Program-made: the position numbers and the translations under genes
Assembly: GCA_016199375.1 (NCBI GenBank)
Contig: JACQGV010000112.1
Span: 1 to 18,553, forward strand
Reading direction: 5' to 3'
Origin: Chloroflexota bacterium
GTDB lineage: Bacteria > Chloroflexota > Dehalococcoidia > SHYM01
Length of the DNA stretch: 18,553 nucleotides
Shown: one piece after another, positions 6,866 through 14,342 of the stretch
Layout of the letters: each line of letters starts with the position of its first letter
Numbering within the stretch: position 1 is the first letter of the stretch
Notes under the pieces: model-generated
Told to the model about the DNA's origin: nothing
Seen by the model: the letters and a program-made list of their open reading frames with translations, nothing else
Databases searched by the model: none

Positions 6866-9691
6866 ATGGGCCTGGGCGAGGAGCTGGGGCGAGGCAAGGC
6901 GCCGCCGGTTGCGGCGCCTCCGGCCCTGGTTGCCCTGACCATAGATGGCAAGGTGGTCCAGGCCAGGGCTGACCAGTCCATCGTCGAGGCGGCGCGGGAC
7001 GCCGGCATCTACATCCCCACCCTCTGCTCGCACCCCAGCATGAAGTCCTTCGGCACCTGCCGGGTCTGTACCGTGCAGATCGGCGGGGCCGATACCCTCG
7101 TTCCGGGCTGCGTCACGCCGGTGGCCCAGGGCATGGTGGTGCAGACCAGCACCCCCGAGGTGCGGAGGGTCCAGCGCGATATCGCCAAGTACTACATTGA
7201 CGAGTGTCTCCATCCCAATGCCTGCCTGATCTGCCACCGCCGCGAGAAGTGCGAGCCCTACCAGGTCTGCCTGCGCCAGGTCCGTTGGCAGGAGGCCGAT
7301 TCCTGCCTCTACTGCCCCCGCAACGGCCGCTGCGACCTGCAGCGGGTCGCCGACTTCGTGGGGGTGGAGGAGGCGACGGCGGGCTTCCCTACCAAGTGGC
7401 AGGGCGTCCCCGTGGACACCCGCGACCCCTTCATCAACCGGGACTACAAGCTCTGCATCGTCTGCGGCAAGTGCGTCCGAGTCTGCGAAGAGGTGCGCAA
7501 CCTCAACGTCTATATCTTCACCTATCGCAACGGGCTCCCGGCCGTGGGCACTCCCGAAGACAAGAGCCTGGTGGAGGGTGGCTGCGACCACTGCGGCGCC
7601 TGCGTGGACGTCTGCCCCACGGGCGCCCTGATGGACAAGTTCTACAGCGCCGGCGAGCCGCCGCTGCCCAGCCAGGAGGGTGCGGTCTCAACCGTCTGCC
7701 CTTATTGCAGCGTGGGCTGCAAGCTCTCCCTGGAGGTGGAGAAGGGCCGGCTCCTGCGCCATATGCCGGACGTGCTGGGCCCCGTCAACGAGGGCACCGC
7801 CTGTGTGAAGGGGCGCTTTGCCCTCGATTTCGTGGAGCACCGGGACCGCCTGACGCAGCCCCTGGTCCGTCGGGGCGACAAGCTCGTCGCCGCGACCTGG
7901 GAGGAGGCCCTGGGCCTGGTGGCCGAGCGCTTCGCCCAGGCCCGGGGGCGCCAGTTCATGGCCGTGGCCTCGGGCCTGAACACCAACGAGGATAACTACG
8001 TTTTGCAGAAGTTCACCCGGGTGGCGATGGGAAGCAACAACATTGACAGCTCCGCCCGCCTCTCCCACGGCGCTACCCTGGCTGGCCTCACCGAGGCCCT
8101 GGGGCTGCCCTGCATGACCAACTCCATCCGGGAGCTCCGCCAGGCCGGCTGCATCCTGGTTGTCGGCTCCAATGTGACCGCCGACCAGCCGGTGCTGGCC
8201 GACCAGATCAAGATCGCCGCCCGCCAGGGCGCCAAGCTCATCGTCATCAATCCCCGGCGCATAGACCTCTGCCGCCAGGCCGACCTCTGGCTGCGCCCCC
8301 GGCCGGGCACCGATATGGCCCTCCTGGCTGGTCTGGCCCGGGCGATCCTTGAGAACGGCTGGGCTGACCTGGCCTTCGTGGCCACCAGGGCCCAGGGCTT
8401 CGACGCCTTTGCGGCCTCCGTGCAGCCCTTCACACCGGAGCGGGTGGCGGAGCTAACCGGTGTGCCAGCAGGCCAGCTTCTGGAAGCGGCGCGGCTGTAC
8501 GCGGTGGCTTCCCAGGCGGCCATCGTCTATGGCACGGGCATTACCCAGCACGCCGACGGCACCGCCCGCGTCCGGGCCATCGCCGATCTGGCGCTCCTCA
8601 CCGGACAGGTGGGGAAGGCGGCGGCGGGCGTGGTTCCGGCCCTGAAGCAGGCGAACCACCTGGGGAGCTGGGACATGGGGTGCGCCCCCGACCTGCTGCC
8701 CGGCTATCAGCAGCTACCCCAGGCTGCCGCCAAGCTGCGGGACATCTGGGGCGTGGAGCCCCCGTCCGCGGCGGGGCTCTCCCTCTTCGAGATGCTGGAG
8801 GCGGCGCGGCGGGGCGAGATCAAGGCGGCCTACCTCTGCCGCGAGGACCTGCTCCGGAGCCTGCCCGACAGCGCCGCCGTGGCGGCCGCCCTGGGCAAGG
8901 TGGGATTCCTGGTCGTCCAGGACTCCTTCCTGACGGCGACGGCCCAGCGGGCGGACGTGGTGCTGCCGGCGACGGTCTTCGCCGAGAAGGAAGGCACCTT
9001 CACTAACCTGGAGCGGCGCATCCAGCGCCTGCGCTGCGCCCTGCCCAGCCCCGGCCAGGCCCGGGGCGACTGGGAGACCACCGCGGAGCTGGCGCGCCGC
9101 CTGGGGGCGCCGGGCTTCGACTATCGGGATGCCGCCCAGATTATGGATGAGATCGCCCGCGCGGCCCCTATCTATGGCGGTGTGAGCTATGGGCGGCTGG
9201 AGAGCCCCGACGGGCTCCAGTGGCCCTGCCCGGCCGCGGGGCACCCGGGCACGCCGCTCCTCTACGCCGAGGGGTTCCGTGGGGGTAAGGCCCGGATGGC
9301 GCCTATCGAGCACCGGCCTGCCAGGGCCAGCGACGGCTATCCGCTGGCCCTCACTATAGACCCCTCCATCTATCAGTTCGAGAGCGGCACCTGGACCCGC
9401 CTCACCCCTGGGCTCCAGCAGCTCCAGGGGGAGGAATTGTTGGAGGTGAACCCCGAGGACGGCCGGCGGCTGGGTATCGCCGACGGCCAGCGGGTGCGGG
9501 TGGTATCAGCGCGCGGCTCGGTGGAGACCAGGGCGAAGCTGACCGCTGCGTCGCTAGAGGGACAGGTGGCCCTGACAGGCCATTTCCAGGAGGTCCCGGC
9601 GCACCTTTTGACCGACGGCGCCCTGGATCTCCTGGGCAAGGGGCCAGCGGTCCAGGCCAGCGCCGTTCGGGTAGAGCGGCTGGAGCGCTGA
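6866..9691 (+). CDS. NuoG/SfrA-like Fe-S molybdopterin-fold oxidoreductase subunit
   Basis: The 941-residue product has, in order: a [2Fe-2S] domain (C54, C65, C68, C82); a NuoG-type H-x3-C-x2-C-x5-C site (H116, C120, C123, C129) followed by a second C-x2-C-x5-C (C147, C150, C156); two [4Fe-4S] motifs (C197/200/203/207 and C240/243/246/250); a molybdopterin-oxidoreductase domain with its own Fe-S site (C278, C281, C285, C313); and a C-terminal MGD-binding domain (about 820-935). In ARLSHGATLAGL the position of formate dehydrogenase's catalytic Cys/Sec is Ser400, with the next His kept. It is thus unlikely to be a formate dehydrogenase and is closer to NuoG or to SfrA of SfrAB-type NADPH oxidoreductases. 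AAGGAGAG (6853-6860) precedes the ATG. With the next gene it probably forms a soluble electron-transfer module. No signal peptide is seen. Confidence 0.85.
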   Translation: MGLGEELGRGKAPPVAAPPALVALTIDGKVVQARADQSIVEAARDAGIYIPTLCSHPSMKSFGTCRVCTVQIGGADTLVPGCVTPVAQGMVVQTSTPEVRRVQRDIAKYYIDECLHPNACLICHRREKCEPYQVCLRQVRWQEADSCLYCPRNGRCDLQRVADFVGVEEATAGFPTKWQGVPVDTRDPFINRDYKLCIVCGKCVRVCEEVRNLNVYIFTYRNGLPAVGTPEDKSLVEGGCDHCGACVDVCPTGALMDKFYSAGEPPLPSQEGAVSTVCPYCSVGCKLSLEVEKGRLLRHMPDVLGPVNEGTACVKGRFALDFVEHRDRLTQPLVRRGDKLVAATWEEALGLVAERFAQARGRQFMAVASGLNTNEDNYVLQKFTRVAMGSNNIDSSARLSHGATLAGLTEALGLPCMTNSIRELRQAGCILVVGSNVTADQPVLADQIKIAARQGAKLIVINPRRIDLCRQADLWLRPRPGTDMALLAGLARAILENGWADLAFVATRAQGFDAFAASVQPFTPERVAELTGVPAGQLLEAARLYAVASQAAIVYGTGITQHADGTARVRAIADLALLTGQVGKAAAGVVPALKQANHLGSWDMGCAPDLLPGYQQLPQAAAKLRDIWGVEPPSAAGLSLFEMLEAARRGEIKAAYLCREDLLRSLPDSAAVAAALGKVGFLVVQDSFLTATAQRADVVLPATVFAEKEGTFTNLERRIQRLRCALPSPGQARGDWETTAELARRLGAPGFDYRDAAQIMDEIARAAPIYGGVSYGRLESPDGLQWPCPAAGHPGTPLLYAEGFRGGKARMAPIEHRPARASDGYPLALTIDPSIYQFESGTWTRLTPGLQQLQGEELLEVNPEDGRRLGIADGQRVRVVSARGSVETRAKLTAASLEGQVALTGHFQEVPAHLLTDGALDLLGKGPAVQASAVRVERLER

Positions 9692-9726
9692 GGTGGCTCT
9701 GAGACTGGCTCATAGGGATAAGGACC

Positions 9727-9742
9727 CCCTTCCGAAGGGAGG
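9727..9742 (+). promoter_or_regulatory. Ribosome-binding site partly inside a small hairpin
   Basis: GGGAGG (9737-9742) lies six bases before the ATG at 9749. Its GGG is the 3' arm of CCCTT-CCG-AAGGG (9727-9739), so folding would partly hide the site. The gap between the two genes (57 bases) is the longest in the first half of the cluster. This suggests modest translational tuning of the flavoprotein; it is an inference only. Confidence 0.3.
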
Positions 9743-9748
9743 CGGGCG

Positions 9749-11197
9749 ATGAGCTATGCCAAGGACCCGGCAGCACGGTACGAGGTCTCCCTGGTGGACG
9801 TGGAGTACTATCAGAAGACCATCAAGTGCCAGTGGGCCTGCCCCGTGAAAACGGATGTGTCCGGCTATGTGAACGCTGTGGCCGACAAGGACTACCAGAC
9901 GGGCTACGTCATGGCGCGGCAGCCCAACCCCTTCTCCAGCGTCTGCGGCCGCATCTGCGTGGCGCCCTGCGAGGCGGCCTGCCGCCGCTCCGACGTGGAC
10001 GTGCCTATCCAGATCCGCGCCCTCAAGCGCTTCCTCACCGAGCGCCACGGGGTAGAGTCCAAGGGGCCCGGCTCCAAGGGGATCGAGCTGCTGCTGGACA
10101 ACGCCCCGGGCAACTCCCGCACCGCCGAGAGCGTCTGGTCGCTCAACCGCACCTACGCCAGCCTCAAGGAAGCTAATGGCAAGAAGGCCGTCGCCATCGT
10201 GGGCGCCGGGGCCGGGGGCCTGACGGCTGCCCACGACCTGCGGCTCATGGGCTATCGGGTGGCTGTGCTGGAATCCTTCCCCGTCCTCGGGGGGGCGCTG
10301 CGCACCGCGATCCCCGAGTACCGGCTGCCCCGCGAGGTGCTGGACGGCGAGATACAGGACATAGTCAGCCTGGGGATCGAGGTCCGGACCAACGTGATGC
10401 TGGAGCGCGACTTCACGGTGGCTGACCTCAAGCGCGAGGGCTTCAATGCCGTCCTCATCGCCACTGGCCCCGAGCGCAGCCGCAAGCATGCCAGCCCCAG
10501 GGAGGGGGTCTACGCCCTGGGGGACTTCGGGCAGGGGACCATCGCGGTCATTGACACTATCGGGGCGGGGCACCGCGCCGCCATCGCCCTGGACGAGTTC
10601 CTGCGCAAGAAGAAGGCCCGCGTCGTCAAGCGGGGCTGGCTCACCCCGGTGGAGCCGGAGGACTACCTTAGCTTTGGCTACGACTACCTGGAGTGGCCGG
10701 GGGAGACGCCGCCGCACAACCGCTTCGAGACCCCCGAGACCCCGGGCTGTGGCCATGAGCTGGAGGAGCCTTATCCGGAGTTGATGGGGCGGCGCCAGGG
10801 CGCCCGCTGCCTCAAGTGCCATATCCAGACGGTCTTCCACGGCGAGAAGTGCATCCAGTGCAACGGCTGCGTGGATATTTGTCCCTGGGACTGCCTGAAG
10901 ATGGTGAGCCTCAGCGAGATCGCCGGCGATGAGGACATGAACCGGGTCATCGAGGCCAAGTACGGCTACGATCTGAAGACCTTCCAGGAGCGCGGTGGCG
11001 ACGTGGAGTTCCTCTCCCAGGGCGCCGTGATGCTGAAGGATGACTCGGTCTGCACCCGCTGCGCCCTCTGCTACAAGCGTTGCCCCACGGGCGCCATCAC
11101 CATGGAGCTGTTCGAGTTCGCGGAGGAGATCGTCTTCGAGGACGCGCCGGAGGCCGAACTGGCGACAGCAACCGCCGTGGGAGGCAGTAAGCCATGA
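9749..11197 (+). CDS. GltD/SfrB-like flavin Fe-S oxidoreductase lacking the NAD(P)H-binding domain
   Basis: The 482-residue product begins with the GltD-type Fe-S region (C27, C31, C66, C70, C74, C78), followed by the FAD-binding Rossmann motif VGAGAGGLTAAHDL (151-164) with Glu175 at the ribose position. GltD/SfrB relatives then carry a NAD(P)H domain of roughly 150-200 residues. Here NAVLIATGPERSRKH (233-247) runs straight into GVYALGDFGQGTIAVIDTI (253-271), the closing FAD segment, so that domain is gone in frame. The C-terminus has C354/C357 and two ferredoxin motifs (C368/371/374/378 and C435/438/441/445). Pyridine-nucleotide binding is not expected; electrons probably pass between FAD, the clusters and the NuoG-like partner or the bc complex. 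The ATG overlap with the next gene (ATGA, 11194-11197) indicates translational coupling. Confidence 0.85.
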   Translation: MSYAKDPAARYEVSLVDVEYYQKTIKCQWACPVKTDVSGYVNAVADKDYQTGYVMARQPNPFSSVCGRICVAPCEAACRRSDVDVPIQIRALKRFLTERHGVESKGPGSKGIELLLDNAPGNSRTAESVWSLNRTYASLKEANGKKAVAIVGAGAGGLTAAHDLRLMGYRVAVLESFPVLGGALRTAIPEYRLPREVLDGEIQDIVSLGIEVRTNVMLERDFTVADLKREGFNAVLIATGPERSRKHASPREGVYALGDFGQGTIAVIDTIGAGHRAAIALDEFLRKKKARVVKRGWLTPVEPEDYLSFGYDYLEWPGETPPHNRFETPETPGCGHELEEPYPELMGRRQGARCLKCHIQTVFHGEKCIQCNGCVDICPWDCLKMVSLSEIAGDEDMNRVIEAKYGYDLKTFQERGGDVEFLSQGAVMLKDDSVCTRCALCYKRCPTGAITMELFEFAEEIVFEDAPEAELATATAVGGSKP

Positions 11198-12093
11198 TGC
11201 TCCCGCCCATACCCGCTCCCCTGCGGGCGCCCCTGGACCGCGCCATCGAGGTCAACAAGATGGTGCTGGACCTGGTCCGCCAGAGCCCGCCGTGGAAGTC
11301 TATCTTTCGCAACGCCTACCCCAACACCGACGAGAACCGGGCCCTCGTCATGTTCAACAGCTTCTTCCTTCACATCATGCCGGTGAAGGTGAAGCAGAAT
11401 ACCTTGAAGTGGACCTACACCTTTGGCCTGGGGCTGATGACCTTCTATCTCTTCCTCCTGCTCTTCATCACCGGCATCATCCTGATGTTTCTCTACGTGC
11501 CCGCGGCGGAGCGCGCCTACCAGGATATGCAGCGCCTGGGCACCAGCGTTGCCTACGGCCAGCTCCTGCGGAACTCCCACCGCTGGGCGGCGCACCTGAT
11601 GGTGCTCTTCGTCTTCCTCCACATGTGCCGGGTGTTCTACACCGGCGGCTACAAGCCGCCGCGGGATTTCAACTGGGTGGTGGGGGTGCTGCTGCTGGTG
11701 CTGACCCTGCTGCTCAGCTTCTCTGGCTACATCCTGACCTGGGACCAGTTGGCCGCCTCGGCCATCACCGTGGGCGCCAACATCGGGGGCGCCAGCCCCT
11801 TCCTGGGCGGCATCGTGAAGGCCTTCATCCTGGGGGCCGATGAGCCGGGGCCCGCCACCCTCATCCGGGTGTATGCTTTCCATGTAATCCTGCTGCCGAC
11901 CGCCGTATTTATCATGGCGGGGGTACACTTCTGGCGGATCCGTAAGGACGGGGGGCTTTCGGCCCCCGCCACGGCCCGCAAGGCCCGGCACGTTCTAGTC
12001 CCCAGCGCCCGGGGCGGCTTCACTGTAAAAGAGGTCCCTCCGGTGTCGCCGGAGGCCCAGGTGCCGCCGTCCCCTGAGGAGGTGCGACGCTGA
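11194..12093 (+). CDS. Cytochrome b, b6-type N-terminal subunit of a split bc complex
   Basis: This 299-residue membrane protein holds the four-helix haem core of cytochrome b. Helix A is about 74-100. Helix B has His129 and His143 (SHRWAAHLMVLFVFLHMCRV), helix C is about 161-181, and helix D has His230 and His245 (FHVILLPTAVFIMAGVHFW). The 14-residue spacing in helix B and 15 in helix D match cytochrome b6 rather than bc1 cytochrome b. The quinol-site CD region (GYILTWDQLAASAITVGANI) is present. The b6 cysteine that holds the extra covalent haem is absent before helix A. The N-terminus (about 60 residues) and the Pro-rich C-terminal tail extend beyond b6. Its ATG overlaps the flavoprotein stop, and the stop shares one base with the next ATG. 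Confidence 0.9.
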   Translation: MMLPPIPAPLRAPLDRAIEVNKMVLDLVRQSPPWKSIFRNAYPNTDENRALVMFNSFFLHIMPVKVKQNTLKWTYTFGLGLMTFYLFLLLFITGIILMFLYVPAAERAYQDMQRLGTSVAYGQLLRNSHRWAAHLMVLFVFLHMCRVFYTGGYKPPRDFNWVVGVLLLVLTLLLSFSGYILTWDQLAASAITVGANIGGASPFLGGIVKAFILGADEPGPATLIRVYAFHVILLPTAVFIMAGVHFWRIRKDGGLSAPATARKARHVLVPSARGGFTVKEVPPVSPEAQVPPSPEEVRR

Positions 12094-12878
12094 TGGCTAA
12101 GGGAGAGACTGTCGTCCAGGACATCAACCCCAAGGACCCCAACAAGACCTACGGGTTGATGGAGCTGATGAAGGGGCGGGCCCCCCTGGTGGACAAGGGG
12201 GGACCGGAGGAGAGCCTTTTCTCCTGGCCTCACCTCATGATCTGGCTCACCGTGGTCTTCCTGGGCCTCCTCATCGTGGTTGTAGGCATCTCGTGGATCG
12301 CCGACGCCCCCTTGCGGGAGCCCTTCGACACCGACGTGCCTGAGAACCCCGCCAAGGCGCCCTGGTACTTCCTGAACCTCCAGGAACTCCTGCTCCACAT
12401 GGACAAGAGCCTGGCCGGGGTGATAGTGCCCAGTATCGTCCTGGGGGTCCTCATGGCCCTGCCCTTTATTGACCGCAACACCCGTGATGTCGGCATCTGG
12501 TTTGCCACCAAGAAGGGTGTCCAGATCTCCATCTTCACCACCATCTACACTGTTGCCTGGATCACCGCGGGGGTGCTGTTTGACGAGTCCAACATCTTCG
12601 GCGGGTTCTTGCGCCTGCTGCCGGGCTTGACGGGGCTGACAGCCACCATCGTCGCCGGCTGGCTGCTGCCGGTGGTGGTGATGGTAGCCCTGATCGGGCT
12701 GCTCATGGCGATTGTGGAGGTACGGTGGCGGCCCAACATCCGGGAGCGGGCTATGGCCCTCTTCACCGGCTTCGCTGTGGCTTACCTCTACCTGATCGTC
12801 ATCAGCATGTTCTTCCGCGGCTTCGGCATGCACCTGACCTGGCCCTGGGACCTGCCTCCCAAGGCCATCCCGTTCTAG
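12093..12878 (+). CDS. Cytochrome bc complex subunit IV-like protein (C-terminal cytochrome b half)
   Basis: The 261-residue product starts with a soluble segment, then a membrane helix (about 46-68) and the ADAPLREPFDTDVPENPAKAP region that leads into the quinol-oxidation (Qo) loop. At the PEWY position the sequence is APWY (89-92), so the proton-accepting Glu is replaced by Pro. FLNLQELLLHMD follows, as in menaquinol-type complexes. Further hydrophobic helices lie at about 107-126, 145-163, 183-211 and 220-243. That is more than the three of subunit IV, so this is a QcrC-like extended form, here without any haem c-binding CXXCH. It completes the quinol-binding core with the preceding cytochrome b. 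The ATG shares one base with the upstream stop (TGATG). Confidence 0.85.
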   Translation: MAKGETVVQDINPKDPNKTYGLMELMKGRAPLVDKGGPEESLFSWPHLMIWLTVVFLGLLIVVVGISWIADAPLREPFDTDVPENPAKAPWYFLNLQELLLHMDKSLAGVIVPSIVLGVLMALPFIDRNTRDVGIWFATKKGVQISIFTTIYTVAWITAGVLFDESNIFGGFLRLLPGLTGLTATIVAGWLLPVVVMVALIGLLMAIVEVRWRPNIRERAMALFTGFAVAYLYLIVISMFFRGFGMHLTWPWDLPPKAIPF

Positions 12879-12920
12879 CCCTGGGCACAGGCACGCTGGC
12901 TAACGGAGGTTTACGGACAG

Positions 12921-13457
12921 ATGGCCCTCAGCGGACAGACGGCCCGGCGCAAAGGGCTCTCCCGGCGCGAGTTCATCACCATCGGGTGGTGGGCGGCGGC
13001 GGGCCTGGTATTGACGGAGATCTCGGCCGGGGTTATCTACTCCCTCTGGCCCAAGGACAAGCCGAAGGCCAAGGTCGAGGCCTTCGTCGCCGGTACCCTG
13101 GACCAGTTCAAGCTGGGTGAGCCGGTCCTTTTCAAGAAGCAGCGGCTCTACTTGTCGCGGGTGCCGGAGGGCGTTATCGCCTTCTCCACCAAGTGCACCC
13201 ACCTGGGTTGCTTCGTCCCCTGGCGAGCCGACGACCCGAGTGAAGATGAGCCGGGTAAGTTCAACACTGGCAAAGGCCGGTTCAACTGCCCCTGCCACGG
13301 CTCTATCTACACCCGCTACGGCGTGCGCGTCGCCGGGCCGGCCCCACGGCCCCTGGACTGGTACAACGTGAAGCTGGATGGCAGCAAGGTCGTGGTGACC
13401 ATCGGCAAGCCTATCCAGCGCCAGGGGGTGACCCCTGACCAGATTGTGCCGGTGTAG
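12921..13457 (+). CDS. Rieske [2Fe-2S] protein of the bc complex
   Basis: The Rieske protein takes the first electron from quinol and passes it to cytochrome c. The 178-residue product has both cluster motifs: CTHLGC (C92, H94, C97) and CPCHGSIY (C123, C125, H126), where Ser128 and Tyr130 are the usual potential-tuning hydrogen-bond donors. The N-terminus carries a twin-arginine-like SRREFIT motif (14-20) before a single hydrophobic anchor (21-42), which suggests Tat export while staying membrane-bound. GGAGG (12905-12909) precedes the ATG at a longish 11 bases. The stop is three bases before the next gene. Position and motifs leave little doubt. Confidence 0.95.
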   Translation: MALSGQTARRKGLSRREFITIGWWAAAGLVLTEISAGVIYSLWPKDKPKAKVEAFVAGTLDQFKLGEPVLFKKQRLYLSRVPEGVIAFSTKCTHLGCFVPWRADDPSEDEPGKFNTGKGRFNCPCHGSIYTRYGVRVAGPAPRPLDWYNVKLDGSKVVVTIGKPIQRQGVTPDQIVPV

Positions 13458-13460
13458 CCG

Positions 13461-14267
13461 ATGGACAAGAAGACCATCTTCGGTGTCCTGGCAACCCTGC
13501 TTATCGTCCTTATGGTCCCTGGATACGGGCTTTGGGACGGCCTGGTCCGCCAGAAGACGGCCAAAGAAGGCTTTCTGGCCAGCGACGCCCAGCGTGGGGT
13601 GGAAACCTATATCCAGTTCTGCGTGAGCTGCCACGGCCCCGACGGCCAGGGCAAGGTGGACCCCCAATACATCGGCCTGCCCCTGAACCCCATCTACCGC
13701 AACCAGCTTGGATTGGACGAGCTGGGGGCGGACGTGGCCCGCAAGACCATCGCCCGCGGGCGGCCGGGCACGGCCATGCCGGCGTGGAGCGTGGAAGAGG
13801 ATGGGGACCTCAAGGACTACCACATCCGCGACCTGGTTACATTCCTGACAACCTGGGAGAAGGCTGAGCATCTGCTGAAGGAGGCGCTGGCCCACCGCGC
13901 TGCCGCCGCGACTCCCATAGCGGCGCCGACTCCAACTCCGGCGGTGCCAGCTACACCTGGGCCGGCGGCGGCGGACCCCGCCGTGGCCCGCGGCAAGGCG
14001 CTGATCACCGGCCAGGGCTGCGGCGCCTGTCATACGATCGCGGGAGTGCCGGGCGCGGCCGGCGCCATCGGGCCCAAGCTGGACGGGATCGCGACCGCGG
14101 CCGCTAACCGCAAGCCGGGGCTCTCCGCCGCCCAGTATATTGAGGAGTCCATCCGTGAGCCGGCGGCCTTCACCGCCCAGGGCTTCCCAGCGGGCGTGAT
14201 GCCCAAGCTGTCCCTGAGCGACGCCCAGGTCAGGGATCTGGTGGCGTTCCTGCTCAGCCTCAAGTAG
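13461..14267 (+). CDS. Membrane-anchored dihaem cytochrome c
   Basis: The 268-residue protein has an N-terminal anchor (about 6-24) followed by two class-I cytochrome c domains: CVSCH (54-58) with distal Met106 (GTAMPAWS), and CGACH (187-191) with Met247 (GVMPKLS). They are joined by a Pro/Ala/Thr-rich linker (about 148-174). It probably replaces cytochrome c1/f, taking electrons from the Rieske centre and handing them to the following lipoprotein or to a terminal oxidase. The second domain is a close paralogue of the next gene. The ATG is three bases after the Rieske stop, so they are co-translated. No terminal oxidase is in the window. Confidence 0.92.
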   Translation: MDKKTIFGVLATLLIVLMVPGYGLWDGLVRQKTAKEGFLASDAQRGVETYIQFCVSCHGPDGQGKVDPQYIGLPLNPIYRNQLGLDELGADVARKTIARGRPGTAMPAWSVEEDGDLKDYHIRDLVTFLTTWEKAEHLLKEALAHRAAAATPIAAPTPTPAVPATPGPAAADPAVARGKALITGQGCGACHTIAGVPGAAGAIGPKLDGIATAAANRKPGLSAAQYIEESIREPAAFTAQGFPAGVMPKLSLSDAQVRDLVAFLLSLK

Positions 14268-14342
14268 GGCGGCTTATGCGACAGGGGTAGCCAGGGCTTG
14301 GCGAATGGTGTATTCTCTGGCGTTGTGTAGGAGGTGTCGTCA

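Noticed and set aside
6866..9691. Annotation as a catalytic formate dehydrogenase alpha subunit.
   Set aside because: The overall domain order fits, but the catalytic Cys/Sec position is Ser400, so formate oxidation is not supported.
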